Shown: in pieces, positions 18,044-30,200 of the stretch
How the letters are laid out: each line of letters begins with the position of its first letter
How positions within the stretch are numbered: the stretch's first letter is position 1
Assembly (NCBI GenBank): GCA_031253995.1
Contig: JAIRVG010000060.1
Location: forward strand, 1 to 64,000
Direction: 5' to 3'
Length of the DNA: 64,000 bases
DNA from: Paucimonas sp.
GTDB lineage: Bacteria > Pseudomonadota > Gammaproteobacteria > Pseudomonadales > Pseudomonadaceae
Program-made: the position numbers and the translations under genes
The notes under the pieces: model-generated
What the model saw: only the letters and a program-made list of their open reading frames with translations
What the model was told of the DNA's origin: nothing
The model's database searches: none

Positions 18044-21000
18044 TCAACCCGTCAAGGAGATCCCTGGCGAGACCGAGATGATTCTTGCCTGGACTTCCTT
18101 CAGTTCCCTCAACGCTTCCGCATTTGCGGCGGTGTCGGACGATAGCGGGTCGGTGCCGAAGAACCAGTCGAGGTCCAGGGTGCTGTTGAAACCGTGGCGA
18201 ACAGGGTTTTTATCGTCGTCTTCATTGCCATCTTCATTGCCGACTTTATCGTCGTACGAACTGGCGAGCATCGAGACTTCCAGCCAGAGCTCCCGAGGAT
18301 TGCCGTCCTTGAACGTCGCCGACTCCACGGTCATGGCCAGGCCCAAGACCTCGCCAGCCCCCCAGTTGGATTCGCCCAATTTCGCCTCGATACTTTGTCG
18401 CAGTCCTTGGGCATTTACTTGCCAGGCTTCGACCGACGCTACGTCACCCATGAAGGACAGCTTGACGTCCAGCGTTGCCAAATCGCTGCCGGGTGCACGT
18501 GCCAACCTCAGCAAAGCACCCTTGCCAGCTTCCGCTCCTTCAGGACGTAGGCGCAGTTGCAATTCCGTCAGCTCCTTGCGGGCCGTGGGGCTGGCGACTA
18601 CGCGCAGGTTCAGTGACACCAGCACCGTCTTCCCGGGATTCGGAAGCACGACACCCGGTGCCACAAGGTCCAGGTAACCGTACTTGTAATGGTCCGGTAT
18701 CGCATTGGAGCCATGGCCAAGGATGATCGCCGGGGTTTCGAACTCGATCACCCGAACCCTGGTATTACTGACGTCGGGCACAGTGCCCTCCGCCATCGTG
18801 AGGCTCTTGGCACCGAGCATATGTAACGCCGTGGGACGCTCCAGCGACCGGCCCAGACCGGAACGCATCTCGCTGAACAACAGGGCGAGATGGCGTTGGG
18901 TGTGGGTCGGATATGGCTGTGCCGCTTGCGTGGGCCTGAGCCAGAGGGAATCGGCAGGTGCCGCGAGAGCAGCGAACTCCAGCGTTTCTTCGATTTTTTT
19001 GGCATTTCCGGTTTTTTTCAGGCGAGCCTGCAAATCTGTCACCGGCAAGGACTTCCCCGTTTCCAGCAGCTTTTCACCAGCGGCCATGACCGTGGCGAAG
19101 TTGCGGTTGGTGCGCGCCCAGTGCATCGCGGTGGTCTGGCTGACGCCGACGGCGCACGACCACAGGTCGTTCGCCTCCAGCACCAGGTGATCCCAGCGAA
19201 AACCAGCAGGCAGGTTCCATTCGATGCTCGCCAGCAGCTTCGGTGCATTGCCGGCGCCACGTTCCTCGTCCAGCGTCTCTGGCGGTACCAGGAAGACCGC
19301 GAGCACGGCACGCCTGTCGTTCACGGGGGTATGCAGCAAGGCGCACTGCCAGCCGGCAAGGTCGTTGACCAATGGCAGGCTCACCAGCTTCATCCTTTTA
19401 CCCACGCTTACCGTCGGATCCAGTACGCGCCAATCCAGGGTCACCTCAGGGTGCGTCGAGGCGTCGAACTCCACCACCCTGATCAAGCCGGCGTCCTGGC
19501 CAATGGTGAGCGTGGCCCGCGTCGCTGGAAACTGGATCCAGCAGTTGCCACTGAAGTCCGGGGGGCTTTGCTTCCTGATGGTGCTGACCAGCCAGTGCGG
19601 ATGCAGGTAACGACGCAACCCGACGCTGAGGAAGTGTTCCTCAAGATCCAGTGTTTTCAGGGGAGAACCGTCCTCCTTGCCGATCTCCAGACTCACCGGG
19701 TCAAGCACCAGTGCGCTGTTGGGAAACGCCGGTGCCGCCACCGCGTCGGACTCGAAGGTCAGGCCGATCGGCCCCTCCACGGAGAGCAGCACGCCCTGCC
19801 CCGTGGCTTGGTCGAAGGGCTCGTAGGCAAGCCGCGGATCGCGGCCGATCTCTTTGCGTATATCCGCCGGGACCACCGACGGCAGGGCATTTTCCTGGGC
19901 AGCGGGCAGTTCGTAACCGATACCGGAACGAATCTCGGCAATCACCCGATCGGCCAGGCCGCCGTAGTCGAACGGCCGCTCCTGCAGGATGGCCATCAGC
20001 GGCGGCGTGAGGCCCGCGCCCTCCTCCGGCGACTGGGTCAGGGGAATCAGCGCGCGCAGTTGCGGGCGGGTCAGTTCGATGCGCGAGGCTTCGGCGAGCA
20101 TGGCTACCCGCAGCCAGGACTTTTCGAGGGCGTCGGACCATGCCTGGCATTGCCCATCCGTGTCCCGCTCAAAGGCCGGGGTGTAGCGCGAATGCAGGGT
20201 GAAGCGATGACGGAAGACAGTGGCCGAGGGCTTTTCCCAGTGTGCGGTATGCAGGGTCGTGACAGCGGGGACGGGAAGCAGGTTGACCGTCGAGGATTGG
20301 CCGTCCCGGTCACGTCCGGCAAAGGTCTGTTGCTCGAAGCGGGCCAGTTGGTCGTCAGCCTTGAGCTTGCGCGACGCGCAGCCGGGCGCTGTGAGGCTGG
20401 TGTCATCCGCCTTGGGATTGATCCAGGCGTAGATCGGCTTGCCGTCGAAGCGCCAGCGCTGGGTCAGCACGGTGACCGCGCCCAGTTGCCGCCAGCGCCA
20501 TGCCTCGAGATTGGTGGCGTCGGTGTCGTCGGCCTTGAAGGTACCGCCGGCCTTGAGCGTATAGCTGCGTGCGCTGCCGACAGGCTCGTAGCTGATAAGG
20601 CCGAGGGCCAGGCTTGTCCATTCTTCGCGGCTGGCCAGCATTTCTGTTGCGTTGTCGGCAGGCACCGACAAGGGGCCTGGCATGCTTTCGACCAGAATCT
20701 TCGCCCCCTCGAACACGACGAGATCGCCCTGTTCACCCACGGCCAGGTCCTTGAGACGTTCGTCGATGACGCGCGACTTGAACCGCCGCGACTTGACTTG
20801 TGGCCTGGCACATAACTGGACGCAGGCTCCGGCGGGAACCTGCAATGTGCTGCGGTCGAACGACAGTGACTGGCTGCCGTCTCTTTTGACACTGCTGATC
20901 GTCAGGGTGTGGCGGCATTGCTGGTCTAACTGCCTGAGGATTTCCTTGATCTGTCCGCCATTGACAAGCTCGTCGAACTTTAAAATTCCATTGAGCATCT

Positions 21001-24000
21001 TGCCGAGCGACGGAATCTCGATCGAGTGGATCGCCTGGGGCTTGAGTTTGTCATGTGTGCCCAACAGCTCGGGCGCATCCAGCAGCCCGTCCATCACCAC
21101 CACGTCAAGCCGCAGGCTGCTCACGGCCGGATCCAGCAGTGCATCCAGCAATTTGCCGAGTTCCAGATCCCGTGAACGGTCGATATTGGCGGCTTCGAGC
21201 AGGTACAGGAAGGGTTTGACCTGCGTCTTCTCATCCAACCCCTTGAACACCTCACCGCGCAGGGTCGGGTTGGCGATCCAGCGCACGAAATCGCTGTAGG
21301 GAACCCGTGGGAAAGTCACGCGGAGGGTTGCCTCCTTGTTGAAAGGCGGCCGCCATTTGCCCTGGACGGACGTGCCGAGCAACAGCAGGTTGTCGTCCTT
21401 CGGACCCTGGCCCGCGGTCCGCTGCGTCGACGCGGCAGGATCGACGAAGCTGACGCTTGCCGCTTCTGCTGCGGTCAATCTCAGACGCAGCCACAACGAA
21501 ACGGGGCCAGGTGCTCTTGGGAGCTTGTCGCTTTTGTCCTCGCATTCGACCTCGACCACCTTGCCTTTCAGTCGTATCGACAGGCGTTTGCTCTGCGAAG
21601 TCCCCGCGACCAGCACCTGCTCGAAGGTGTGCGAGGCCGCCCCATGCCATACCTCAATCAACAGGGTTCCATTAGCAGCCCCCGAATAACGAAAATCTTG
21701 CAGGTGGATTTCCCTGAATGGCTCGTCTTCGCTCAAATGCAGCGCGCCGTTGCCATTTACCTGGCGGAACAGATCCAGGGCCAGGCTCCCGTCACCGTGC
21801 AAGCCCAGGCGCGGATAGTCCGCCGACAAGGGTTGCAACCCCGACGGGATCAGGCCCAGGTGCCGCGTGGCGCCCGCGTCGCTGATGGTAGTGCGCCCGA
21901 TGGCAGTGCGCCGTGAATAGGGCAGTGTCAAGAACGGCGGTTCGTCCCCGGTCGGGATCGGCGCGGGCAACCAGGGCTGCACGTCCTGCATGCCTGCCGG
22001 GAGGGTTCCGCTGCGTCCGACCACATGGGCAAAGACGTCGTACCGTGCGCCATAGGCCAATGTCGGCAGCGGTTCGAAGCCTTTCTTCAGGCTCTCGGGA
22101 TAGTCCGTCGCGAAAAACGCCTTGCCCACGGGATCGAGACCCGCGTCCGGCAGACTGTCATCGAACGCGCTGCTGGCCAGCGGCAATCCGTCATAGTGCA
22201 GGAACAGGGAGCGGCGGCCATCATTGATGGTCGTGGGAACCGGCTGCACGGTCAGGACATCGCCCAGTGCCGCGCTTTTTTTATCCTCAAGGTGATGGAA
22301 ATGGGCGAGGTTGGCATACGCCCAAGGGCCAGGTGCCTGATCTTCGAAGGCGCAGCGCAGACCCAGTGCCATGCCGGAAAAGGCGGCAGCGAATGCATCC
22401 TGATCCTCATCGTCGACCACCGGGTCGAGGGTTAGCGGAATTGCCAGGGGGCTCGGCGCAAGGTCTGGAGTGAAGCGTGCAAAGGTCGGCGCGAACAGGT
22501 CGTCCAGCACGGATGCCTGCATCCGCCTGCTGGCCTTGCCCAGGGACTTCAGTGCGCACAGATCCCGCGGCACTTCGTCTGACTGCTTGGCGAAAAATAC
22601 TTCGTATGACGGCAGGAATGCGCAGCAACGCAGCAGCGACCGGGTAGCCGGCGCAAAGGTTGCCGGCGCAGCGACGCCGAGCCGGGCTTTCCAGAACGCA
22701 AGGTGCCGGACCGCCTCTTTCAACGGAACCCCCAGCTCTTTCGACTGGTGCAGTGCCATATCGCAGATCAGCTTGCCGACCGACTGGCGCGCGGCGTCGG
22801 CACCGTTGAGGCCGGTGTCCAGCAGTGCCTGGAAATCGTCCACGCTCTGGTTGTAAGCCTGCTGCACTGACTCGTCGACGGTGGACGGGGCCTGGAATGT
22901 TTTAACCTTTCTCAGGGCGTTGCAGATCTCGGTGCAGATCTGACCGCCCAAGTGCCGCAACAGGCGTATCACGGTCGACTCGAAACCTTTCTCGCTGAGG
23001 ATCGCGTCCTGCAAAGGCGCCAGTTCGGCACTGAGGGTGTCCAGCGAGATGTTTTCCAAAACTCTCCAGTCCGTCTTCGGATCCACGCTCGCCTGCAGCA
23101 GTCGGTACAGCGACGACTGCGGGCTGGCGAATGCCTGGTCCTGCGGCCGACAGATAGCCAGCAGCAGGCCGAGGTCGACCTTGGCAGCGGCAGGGTTGAG
23201 TCCCGACTGGATGACTTGGCGAATGGCGTTGCGCAGCGCGGACCGAGGGGCGGCATCGATGCCCTCCTTTTCGAGGCGCTCGATCAAGAGATTGAGCAGC
23301 GGTCCGAGCAAGCCACCGTCCCTGGGACTGAACCCGGTGGGGTCGACATGCGGCATCGTCAGCGCCAGCAGCAGGGTATCCAGGCTGGTGGACAAGGTAG
23401 CCAAGGCCCGCCAGGCCTCGCGGCGCACCCTTTGCACTGGCAAAGGCTCAGCCTCCCATTGCACTTCGGTGACGGCGAAGAAGCTGGTGAACAGCGAGCC
23501 GGCCCGCTGCTCCAGCCGAGTCAGTGTCCGATACGTCTCCTGGTCGGCCGCGTCGTCCGCGAACTGGACGAAGCCTGACTTGGGATCGATCAGCATGTCG
23601 CCAAGCACCGGGCGGTTAGCACGGTTCGAATGACAACTGTCGGCTACCGCCGGGGACAGGTAGGAAAACACCACATCCATCTCATCGACCTGTCCGTTGT
23701 CGCTGGCCGGTAGATCGGGACCGTCGACATAGGGTTGAAACACCACGTCGTCGCTACCCGCGTCATCAATTGTCAGGACATAGGCCAGCCCCAGGGATTG
23801 CGGTAACGGGGCAACCCAACTGGAGGCGCCAACCAGTACGCTGAAGGGATCGAGACTCGCGGTGTCGTCAAAACCGCTGCCAGTGCTGCTGCGTGGAGCC
23901 CTGAAGTCTGATGGGCTGTTCTCCTTCACCCCCTGATGGTCATCCAGCCACTTTTCGAACGCGCCGAGCAAAACCGTGCTGGTAGCAGCCGATGCAACCT

Positions 24001-24220
24001 GTATTTTCACAAGAGACTTGTTAGGGAGGACCGTATAAGCGCGGAATTTCAATGCGCCGGTTTTCAACAGTTTGAAGAAAGCTCGATAGGCCGACCGGGC
24101 GTTATCTCCCTCCTGCAGGTCCTCGACCTTCAAGGCCAGTCGAACCGAAAAGCCTCGCTGCCCGGCGCGCTGGAAGCCTTCCAGCTCTTCCTCGATCATG
24201 CAGTAGATGGTCCGTATCAT
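18044..24220 (-). CDS. Giant protein of unknown function, 2058 aa
   Basis: No family recognised. No signal peptide and no clear membrane helix. The first 130 residues are alpha/beta (MIRTIYCMIEEELEGFQ). Residues about 240-560 are mainly helical, and most of the remaining 1500 residues alternate short beta-strands with loops. The C-terminus has an acidic Asn/Asp/Glu-rich stretch near residue 1990 followed by LDLDWFFGTDP. No nucleotide-binding, nuclease, protease or RTX motif was seen. GGAGG lies 9 nt before the ATG, inside the end of the preceding gene, and only 3 bp separate the two, so they are translationally linked and probably act together. GC content and codon use look like the rest of the chromosome. 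Confidence 0.9.
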   Translation of the reverse strand: MIRTIYCMIEEELEGFQRAGQRGFSVRLALKVEDLQEGDNARSAYRAFFKLLKTGALKFRAYTVLPNKSLVKIQVASAATSTVLLGAFEKWLDDHQGVKENSPSDFRAPRSSTGSGFDDTASLDPFSVLVGASSWVAPLPQSLGLAYVLTIDDAGSDDVVFQPYVDGPDLPASDNGQVDEMDVVFSYLSPAVADSCHSNRANRPVLGDMLIDPKSGFVQFADDAADQETYRTLTRLEQRAGSLFTSFFAVTEVQWEAEPLPVQRVRREAWRALATLSTSLDTLLLALTMPHVDPTGFSPRDGGLLGPLLNLLIERLEKEGIDAAPRSALRNAIRQVIQSGLNPAAAKVDLGLLLAICRPQDQAFASPQSSLYRLLQASVDPKTDWRVLENISLDTLSAELAPLQDAILSEKGFESTVIRLLRHLGGQICTEICNALRKVKTFQAPSTVDESVQQAYNQSVDDFQALLDTGLNGADAARQSVGKLICDMALHQSKELGVPLKEAVRHLAFWKARLGVAAPATFAPATRSLLRCCAFLPSYEVFFAKQSDEVPRDLCALKSLGKASRRMQASVLDDLFAPTFARFTPDLAPSPLAIPLTLDPVVDDEDQDAFAAAFSGMALGLRCAFEDQAPGPWAYANLAHFHHLEDKKSAALGDVLTVQPVPTTINDGRRSLFLHYDGLPLASSAFDDSLPDAGLDPVGKAFFATDYPESLKKGFEPLPTLAYGARYDVFAHVVGRSGTLPAGMQDVQPWLPAPIPTGDEPPFLTLPYSRRTAIGRTTISDAGATRHLGLIPSGLQPLSADYPRLGLHGDGSLALDLFRQVNGNGALHLSEDEPFREIHLQDFRYSGAANGTLLIEVWHGAASHTFEQVLVAGTSQSKRLSIRLKGKVVEVECEDKSDKLPRAPGPVSLWLRLRLTAAEAASVSFVDPAASTQRTAGQGPKDDNLLLLGTSVQGKWRPPFNKEATLRVTFPRVPYSDFVRWIANPTLRGEVFKGLDEKTQVKPFLYLLEAANIDRSRDLELGKLLDALLDPAVSSLRLDVVVMDGLLDAPELLGTHDKLKPQAIHSIEIPSLGKMLNGILKFDELVNGGQIKEILRQLDQQCRHTLTISSVKRDGSQSLSFDRSTLQVPAGACVQLCARPQVKSRRFKSRVIDERLKDLAVGEQGDLVVFEGAKILVESMPGPLSVPADNATEMLASREEWTSLALGLISYEPVGSARSYTLKAGGTFKADDTDATNLEAWRWRQLGAVTVLTQRWRFDGKPIYAWINPKADDTSLTAPGCASRKLKADDQLARFEQQTFAGRDRDGQSSTVNLLPVPAVTTLHTAHWEKPSATVFRHRFTLHSRYTPAFERDTDGQCQAWSDALEKSWLRVAMLAEASRIELTRPQLRALIPLTQSPEEGAGLTPPLMAILQERPFDYGGLADRVIAEIRSGIGYELPAAQENALPSVVPADIRKEIGRDPRLAYEPFDQATGQGVLLSVEGPIGLTFESDAVAAPAFPNSALVLDPVSLEIGKEDGSPLKTLDLEEHFLSVGLRRYLHPHWLVSTIRKQSPPDFSGNCWIQFPATRATLTIGQDAGLIRVVEFDASTHPEVTLDWRVLDPTVSVGKRMKLVSLPLVNDLAGWQCALLHTPVNDRRAVLAVFLVPPETLDEERGAGNAPKLLASIEWNLPAGFRWDHLVLEANDLWSCAVGVSQTTAMHWARTNRNFATVMAAGEKLLETGKSLPVTDLQARLKKTGNAKKIEETLEFAALAAPADSLWLRPTQAAQPYPTHTQRHLALLFSEMRSGLGRSLERPTALHMLGAKSLTMAEGTVPDVSNTRVRVIEFETPAIILGHGSNAIPDHYKYGYLDLVAPGVVLPNPGKTVLVSLNLRVVASPTARKELTELQLRLRPEGAEAGKGALLRLARAPGSDLATLDVKLSFMGDVASVEAWQVNAQGLRQSIEAKLGESNWGAGEVLGLAMTVESATFKDGNPRELWLEVSMLASSYDDKVGNEDGNEDDDKNPVRHGFNSTLDLDWFFGTDPLSSDTAANAEALRELKEVQARIISVSPGISLTG

Positions 24221-24223
24221 CCG

Positions 24224-27200
24224 TTATGCCCTCCCCTGTCCATCGATCAGTTTCTTGGCCTTTTTCAGGCTCTCGGCACGCACATCGCTGTTGGTGCTGC
24301 TGCTCACTTCCCTGCGCCCCCCCGTCATCCGATAGCGCGCCTGCCCCCCCGCCTTCACGGTAAAGAACCGCGAAATCCGAATGCTGACCCGGAAGCTTCC
24401 GGTGGCATCGATATCGCCGTTGTCCTGGTAACTCAGGCGCAAGGTCACCGACAGGTAGGCGCTGGCGATCCGCAGCACATCGACCACACCGGTGATGACC
24501 ACCACCATCGACACCGTCAGCCCGCCTCCCGGCCGGCCGATCAGCTTGCGGTAGGTCAGCGCGACGTTGAGCGAGATCGCCACCGTCCCCGACACCCCGC
24601 AGAACGAGAACCCCAGCGAACCCGAACCGCCCGCCGCCGCGTCCACCACCACCGCCAGTTCGTTGTTGAACGGCCGGTAGTTGAGGTCGACGGTGAGCCA
24701 GCCGCTGCCGCCGACGATGAACACCGAGAACAGGAACGGCAGGTCGGCACGGGCCAGGGCGAAGCTGTTGCTGATGAGGAAGTCGGGATAGGCCAGCAGA
24801 CGGAAGGCGTTGCTGATCTGGATGTTCTGCACGCCGCTGGTGCCGAACATCATGCCCATGGGCGGCAGCGCGAACAGGTGCTCGACACCGATGGGGATGC
24901 CGTTGTCCTTGATGATCTTCAACCCGCCGATCTCGTCGCCGAAGATCGACTGGAAGGTGTTCTGGATGAACTGGAAGCTGGGGTTGAGACGGATCTTGCG
25001 CGGATCGAAGTCGACCTTGAGGCCACTGTTGCGGTCGAACCGCACGGCCACCTGGCTCAGGGTGACCATGGACGTTCCCGCAACCACCGCATCGAAGTCG
25101 GTCAGCAGCGTCGCCGTGCCGGTCTGCGCCACCTCGGCGCTGTCCTTCGACGCTTCCAGGCGCACCACCGCCGTGATCCTCGCGTTCATCAGGTCCAGGG
25201 TCACCGGCCCGACGCTGAACAGCGAGCGACGCTCGGGCAACGGCAGGTCGACATCGACCTGGACCCAGGCCCGCAGGTTCTTCTTGTCGAACTCGTGGGT
25301 GACGCGGATGGCGTCCTTGGCGGCGGCTGACAGCTTGTAGCCGGGCAGCAGCTTGCGCAGGTCGAGGGCGGCGACGTTCTGCAGGATCTTGCCGATGTCC
25401 TTCTGCAACAGGTCGGCGGGAATCAGCCGGTCGGTGACCCCGTCGATATCCATGTCCAGGCCCAGCGCCTTGAGGTCGTCCCCCAGGCGACCGAACCAGG
25501 CCTGGATCGGCGCCATGTCCACCCGGTCCTCGGCCCAGCCGAAGAAGTACGGCGAGGTCAGGCGCGAGAAGTCCAGGTTCGGCAGGTCCGGCGTGGAGCC
25601 GAAGGCGGCCATGGCCCGCAGGATATTGTTGGGGGCTGCCAGCAGGCCGCCTTCGCCAAGTCGGCCGACGGCGTCGATCACGCGCTCGCCGTAGCCTTCG
25701 ACCAGGTTGCGGGTGGTGGCGAGGTCGTTGCAAACATTGCGCACGTCCTGCTCGAAGGACTCCAGCTCCAGCAGCAGTTCCTTGTAGCGCTGTGCGTCAC
25801 CCAGCCAGGTGTCGAGTTCGTCGAGCACCTCCTTTTGGTACTTGTCCAGGCGGTCATTGAGCGGCTTCAGCACGGCGTCGGCGTCCCGCTTCAGTTGATC
25901 GCGCAATCCTCCGAGCCCGCCGGAAACGACTCGGCAGGTTTTCCCGATCTCGTCATTGAGTCCGCTCAGCAACGTCGCGCCAGCGTCCAGCCCGCTGATC
26001 AGCTCATCGGTGCACGCATTGACCAGGTCGATGACCGCTTGACGGCGTTTTTCCACGGCCTGCCCGGTCTCGAACACCACCGTTCCCACCCGCTCTACCG
26101 CCAGGCGCAGTGCCGGCAGGTTGCACAGGCTTTTCACCAACTGCTCGACCACTTTATCGCCGGCCAGCATGTCCTCTACGGTCTTGACCTTGCCAAGGGT
26201 GTCGTCGATCACTTCATCGAGCGCTTCATGCAGCGGTGCGCTCTGCTGCTCAAGCCATTTTTCGGCGGCACCCAGGGCCGCTCTGGCTTGTTCGAACAGG
26301 TAGTCAGCCCCCTCCTTTGGCTTATGGAGCACATCGAGCAGCTTCTCGATCTCGTCTGTAACGGGCACCGACAGGGAAGCAAGCGACGCGTTGAATGCCT
26401 GGAGCAGTTCTTCCTCCAGGTCGGCGATTTCTGTCTTCAGATAAGCGCCCAACGCCTCGGTGTTTTCTTCCAGACTGTCATGGGTGGTTTTCAGAAGAGC
26501 GGCCAGTTGGCCCAACTGTTCCAGCAGACGTTGGCCCGAGGCCGCGCCCTTGTCGAATTGCACCCTTGCCTTGATCAGGGCATCACCCATCGACTCCAGC
26601 GTGCTGCGTATCTTCTTGATTACTTCGCTGCGCTCAGGTTTGTCGATCTTCTTCAGAACGGCCTCGACCTTGCTCAGGTAATCCTTCACCGCAGCCTCGC
26701 CAGGCAACGACTTGTCCATGGTTGCCAGGACCTGGTCCAGGAGTTGCAACTGCGTTGCCCCCTTCAACGCCTGTTCGATGGCCCAGGCAGCGACTTTACC
26801 GATACGCTGGGTCAGATCGTCGATCTCCACGGACAGACGCTGCCGGGCACTGCGCACTTGCCCTGCTACAGCCTGACTCATGCGTGCCAGGGCGTGTTCG
26901 ATCTGTTGCTGCAGGTCTTGCACCCGACTGGCAGACCACGGTTTGGTCCGATCGACCAGCTTCTCCATGGCATCCAGTTCGGCACGCGCCCGGGCAATCA
27001 CGTCATGGGCCGCCGCGACCGCTCCATCGGCTGTCAGGCGGGTGATTTCGATACCCCGGCGCAACTTGCCCAGTTCTGCCGAAGTCGACTCGAACAGGGG
27101 CAACAGCAACTTGTGCAATTGGCCCGACAAGTAGGGATAGAAGTCCTTGGGGTCGTTGAATTGGACTGGGAGCGGCGTGGGCAACGAGCGGATCGTGTCC

Positions 27201-30200
27201 TGCCGCCAGGCATCCAGCTCTTGCACCATGGCCATGCGCCTGGCAGTGATGGAACTGCCAAGGTTCTTCTGCAGCGCCTCGCATGACGCCGGCAACGTCG
27301 TGATTCGCTTGTCGAGGTCGTCGAGCTGAGCCTTCAGCGGTTCAACAACGCTCTTGCAGCTCTTTGCCAGCGCCTCGGCATGCTCCTGGATACCCGCCTT
27401 GGCGATGAGCTTCGACCTTTGTGCTTCACCCAATGCCTCAAGGCGTGCCTTCACCTCCGCAATTTCATCCGCATTGACAGGCAGCGTGGCCGGCAGCGCG
27501 ATGACATTCGCCAGACCGCTCGTCAACGCCTCCAGTGGCCCCGGAACCACGGTGCCCTTGCCCAGGAAGCCTTCGAACAATGGGGTCGGCCGCTCGGTCT
27601 TTACCAGGGCGGCAGGCAGCGTATCCACCAAATTCAGTGCCGAATCGACATCCGGCTTCTTCGGCGAATCCTGCCGCCCCGCACGCATGAAGGTCAGCGT
27701 TTCCAATCCCACGTACACCGGCTTGTCGGCCCGCCCGGCATTGACCCGTGTGCGTTGCGCCGCCGGCGCCAGACGCCAGGTGAACCGGGCGAAGCCTGGA
27801 GGCACCGTGGCAGTTGTCGCCGAGTCTTTCGTATGTTTGGGCGGTGGCAGGTCGGTGTAGTCGATGTCCCGTCGTACGCCCCAGGCATTGGTGTCGTCGG
27901 TCTGCTCCAGGCTGGTGTCGGCGAAGAAGTACAGGTTGTCGGGATCGAGGCATCCCTGGGCCACCAACGGGTCGTCGCCGTCGCCCTCGGCAGATGTGAC
28001 GAAGGCAACGTCCGGCATCCCGTAGACCTGCGGCCGCTGCCGGGCGGCATGGCGGTTCCACAGGGGAATGCTCCAGCCCACAGTGCCGATGTCCTCCGCC
28101 CAGAAGCTGTCTACCGGGATGATCCGCTTGTTGAAGCGCAAGGAACGCAGGAAGCAACTGGTATGCACCGGCGCCGTGGGCATGTCCGGATAGTGCCGTT
28201 CCGGTTCGAGGATCTCGATGTATTCGCTGACCTTGCGCAGCACCGGGCGGCGGGTCCGGGTCCCCAGGCCGCCCTCCGGGGTGAACTGCGCCGACGGGTT
28301 GACCGTGCGTTCGTACACCACCACATGCTTGGCGCGGTGCCAGAACGCTCCGATGCGGCCCAGTACCTCGACTTTCTGGCGCTGGACGAAGCCGCCGCGG
28401 GTCTCGCTGATGATCGACACCCGGTTGTTGTTGAACTTCACCGTCTGGTCGGCATCGCCGCCCAGCGGCGACAAGGCGATGTTCTCGATCGAACCGCCGC
28501 TGGCCCGCGGCTGGGCCAGGACCATGCGCAGCACGTTGGCCGACTCGATCGGCCACAAGGCGCCCCCGGACAGGCCCGCCGGGTGCAGGCGCGGGGACAG
28601 GCCGGGCACCTCCTGGGTTGGCAGTCCTGGCTCCTTGCCTTCCTCGGCACGTACTTCCAGCGCCGCTACCGCCGGCCGGTGCAGCGCCGTGGAGCGCAAG
28701 GCGAAACGCGCACCATCACTGAAGCGCACCGGGGCGAACTGCATCCGCTGCGAGGGATCGTCCGCCCACAATTCGAGGCGCTGCGGACGGGTCAGCATGG
28801 CCTGGTGCAGCCTGTTCCAGCGCTCCTCCTTGCGGCCCTCGTCCGGCGGCACCGGACGCCCGGTCAGCGCCTCGATTTCGGCGACGCGGGTGCGTCGGGC
28901 GGTGCCTTGCTCCAGCTTGGGGGTTACGCCAAAGGACAGGCCATAGACGAACTCGCCACTGAGCGAGTCCAGCGCGCACCCCAGGCCCAGCTCGCCACGC
29001 TGGCGGAACAGATCGCCGGCGGCCCATTCCGGAAGCACGTAGTTGCGCTCGACGTCGGAAGGCTGGACCCACAGGTGGGCGGCGGGCGTCAGGCGGAACT
29101 CGACGGCGCGGCGGTGAGTCTGGGCGGGTTTCCCCTCCCACGTCACATCGATCGGGCGGACGAATTCATTGGCGCCGTACTCCTTCTTGACCTCGGCATC
29201 CTGCAGTTCGAGCCGGCGCGGCTTGTCCATGCTTTCGCCAATCACCTGCGGTGGTAGCACGTAGTGATAGCGGCCATTGGTCTGCCGGAACTTCCAACCG
29301 CGCTCGTCGCTGTCGTAGGACGCGATGAACCCCGTGGCCTGACCGCCGAGCATGTCCAGCGGCGTGGAGTAGAAACGCTGGAAGATGAAGGGTTGCTCGC
29401 CGATCAGCAGGCTCTTGTGGTCGCCCGCAGTGTTCTGGACATCCTCCTTCAACGAGGCGACCAGGCGCCATTGGCGGTCGTCGCGGACTTCTTCAGTGAG
29501 TTTGAGCGAGTACTGGCCCTTGCCCGCCTGGCCACCTGTCTCGCGGTAGAGCAAGGGTTGCGCGCGACCGCTGCGGTCGCCCCGCAGCACATCCACCGCT
29601 ATTGGCTCGACCTGGGTGACGACGAGATCGAGCTTCACCTTGATGCCAACGCTCGCCGGCGTGTCAATGACCCCCGGGTCACTGCGCAGCCGCAGTTGTA
29701 TCGAGGCCGAATTGATGAATTCGGACGTGCTGTAGGTCAGTTCCAGGCCACCCAATTGGGTAACGAGGGCAGTTTTTTGGATGGATTGGTCGGCCTGGGT
29801 CAGTTTCAGGCGTACGCCGCGAAATACATCCTGTGAATCCTCGGCCTCATGGACCAGATAACAGCTCGTCAGCCTTGGCTGCCGATGCAGCGAAGGCCAG
29901 CTGACCTGCAAGGGGATGCGGGTCTCCTTCCGGGCCCGCTCCGGGTCATTGAAGATGCTTGCGTCCTCGTGATTCCCCAACCTCGCCGACCAGAGCCATG
30001 AGTCGCGGTCGAGTACCAGCTTGCCGGCGGAGAGTGAACCTTCGTGGCGGCCAGCGAATAGCCCGAAATGAACAGGTTTATCGCCCGTCGGGACTGCGAC
30101 CTGGAACTCGGGCAGGCTTGACTGGGGTTGGTCCGGTGCCAGTTGATGCAGTGCGAGTCGTGCCTGGGCCATGGAGGGAATGGCGGCGTTTAGCAGGGCT

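Noticed and set aside
24102..25733. 543-codon minus-strand frame inside the giant genes
   Set aside because: It spans the junction of the two giant genes in another frame, with Arg/Gly/Pro-rich sequence typical of a GC-rich shadow.
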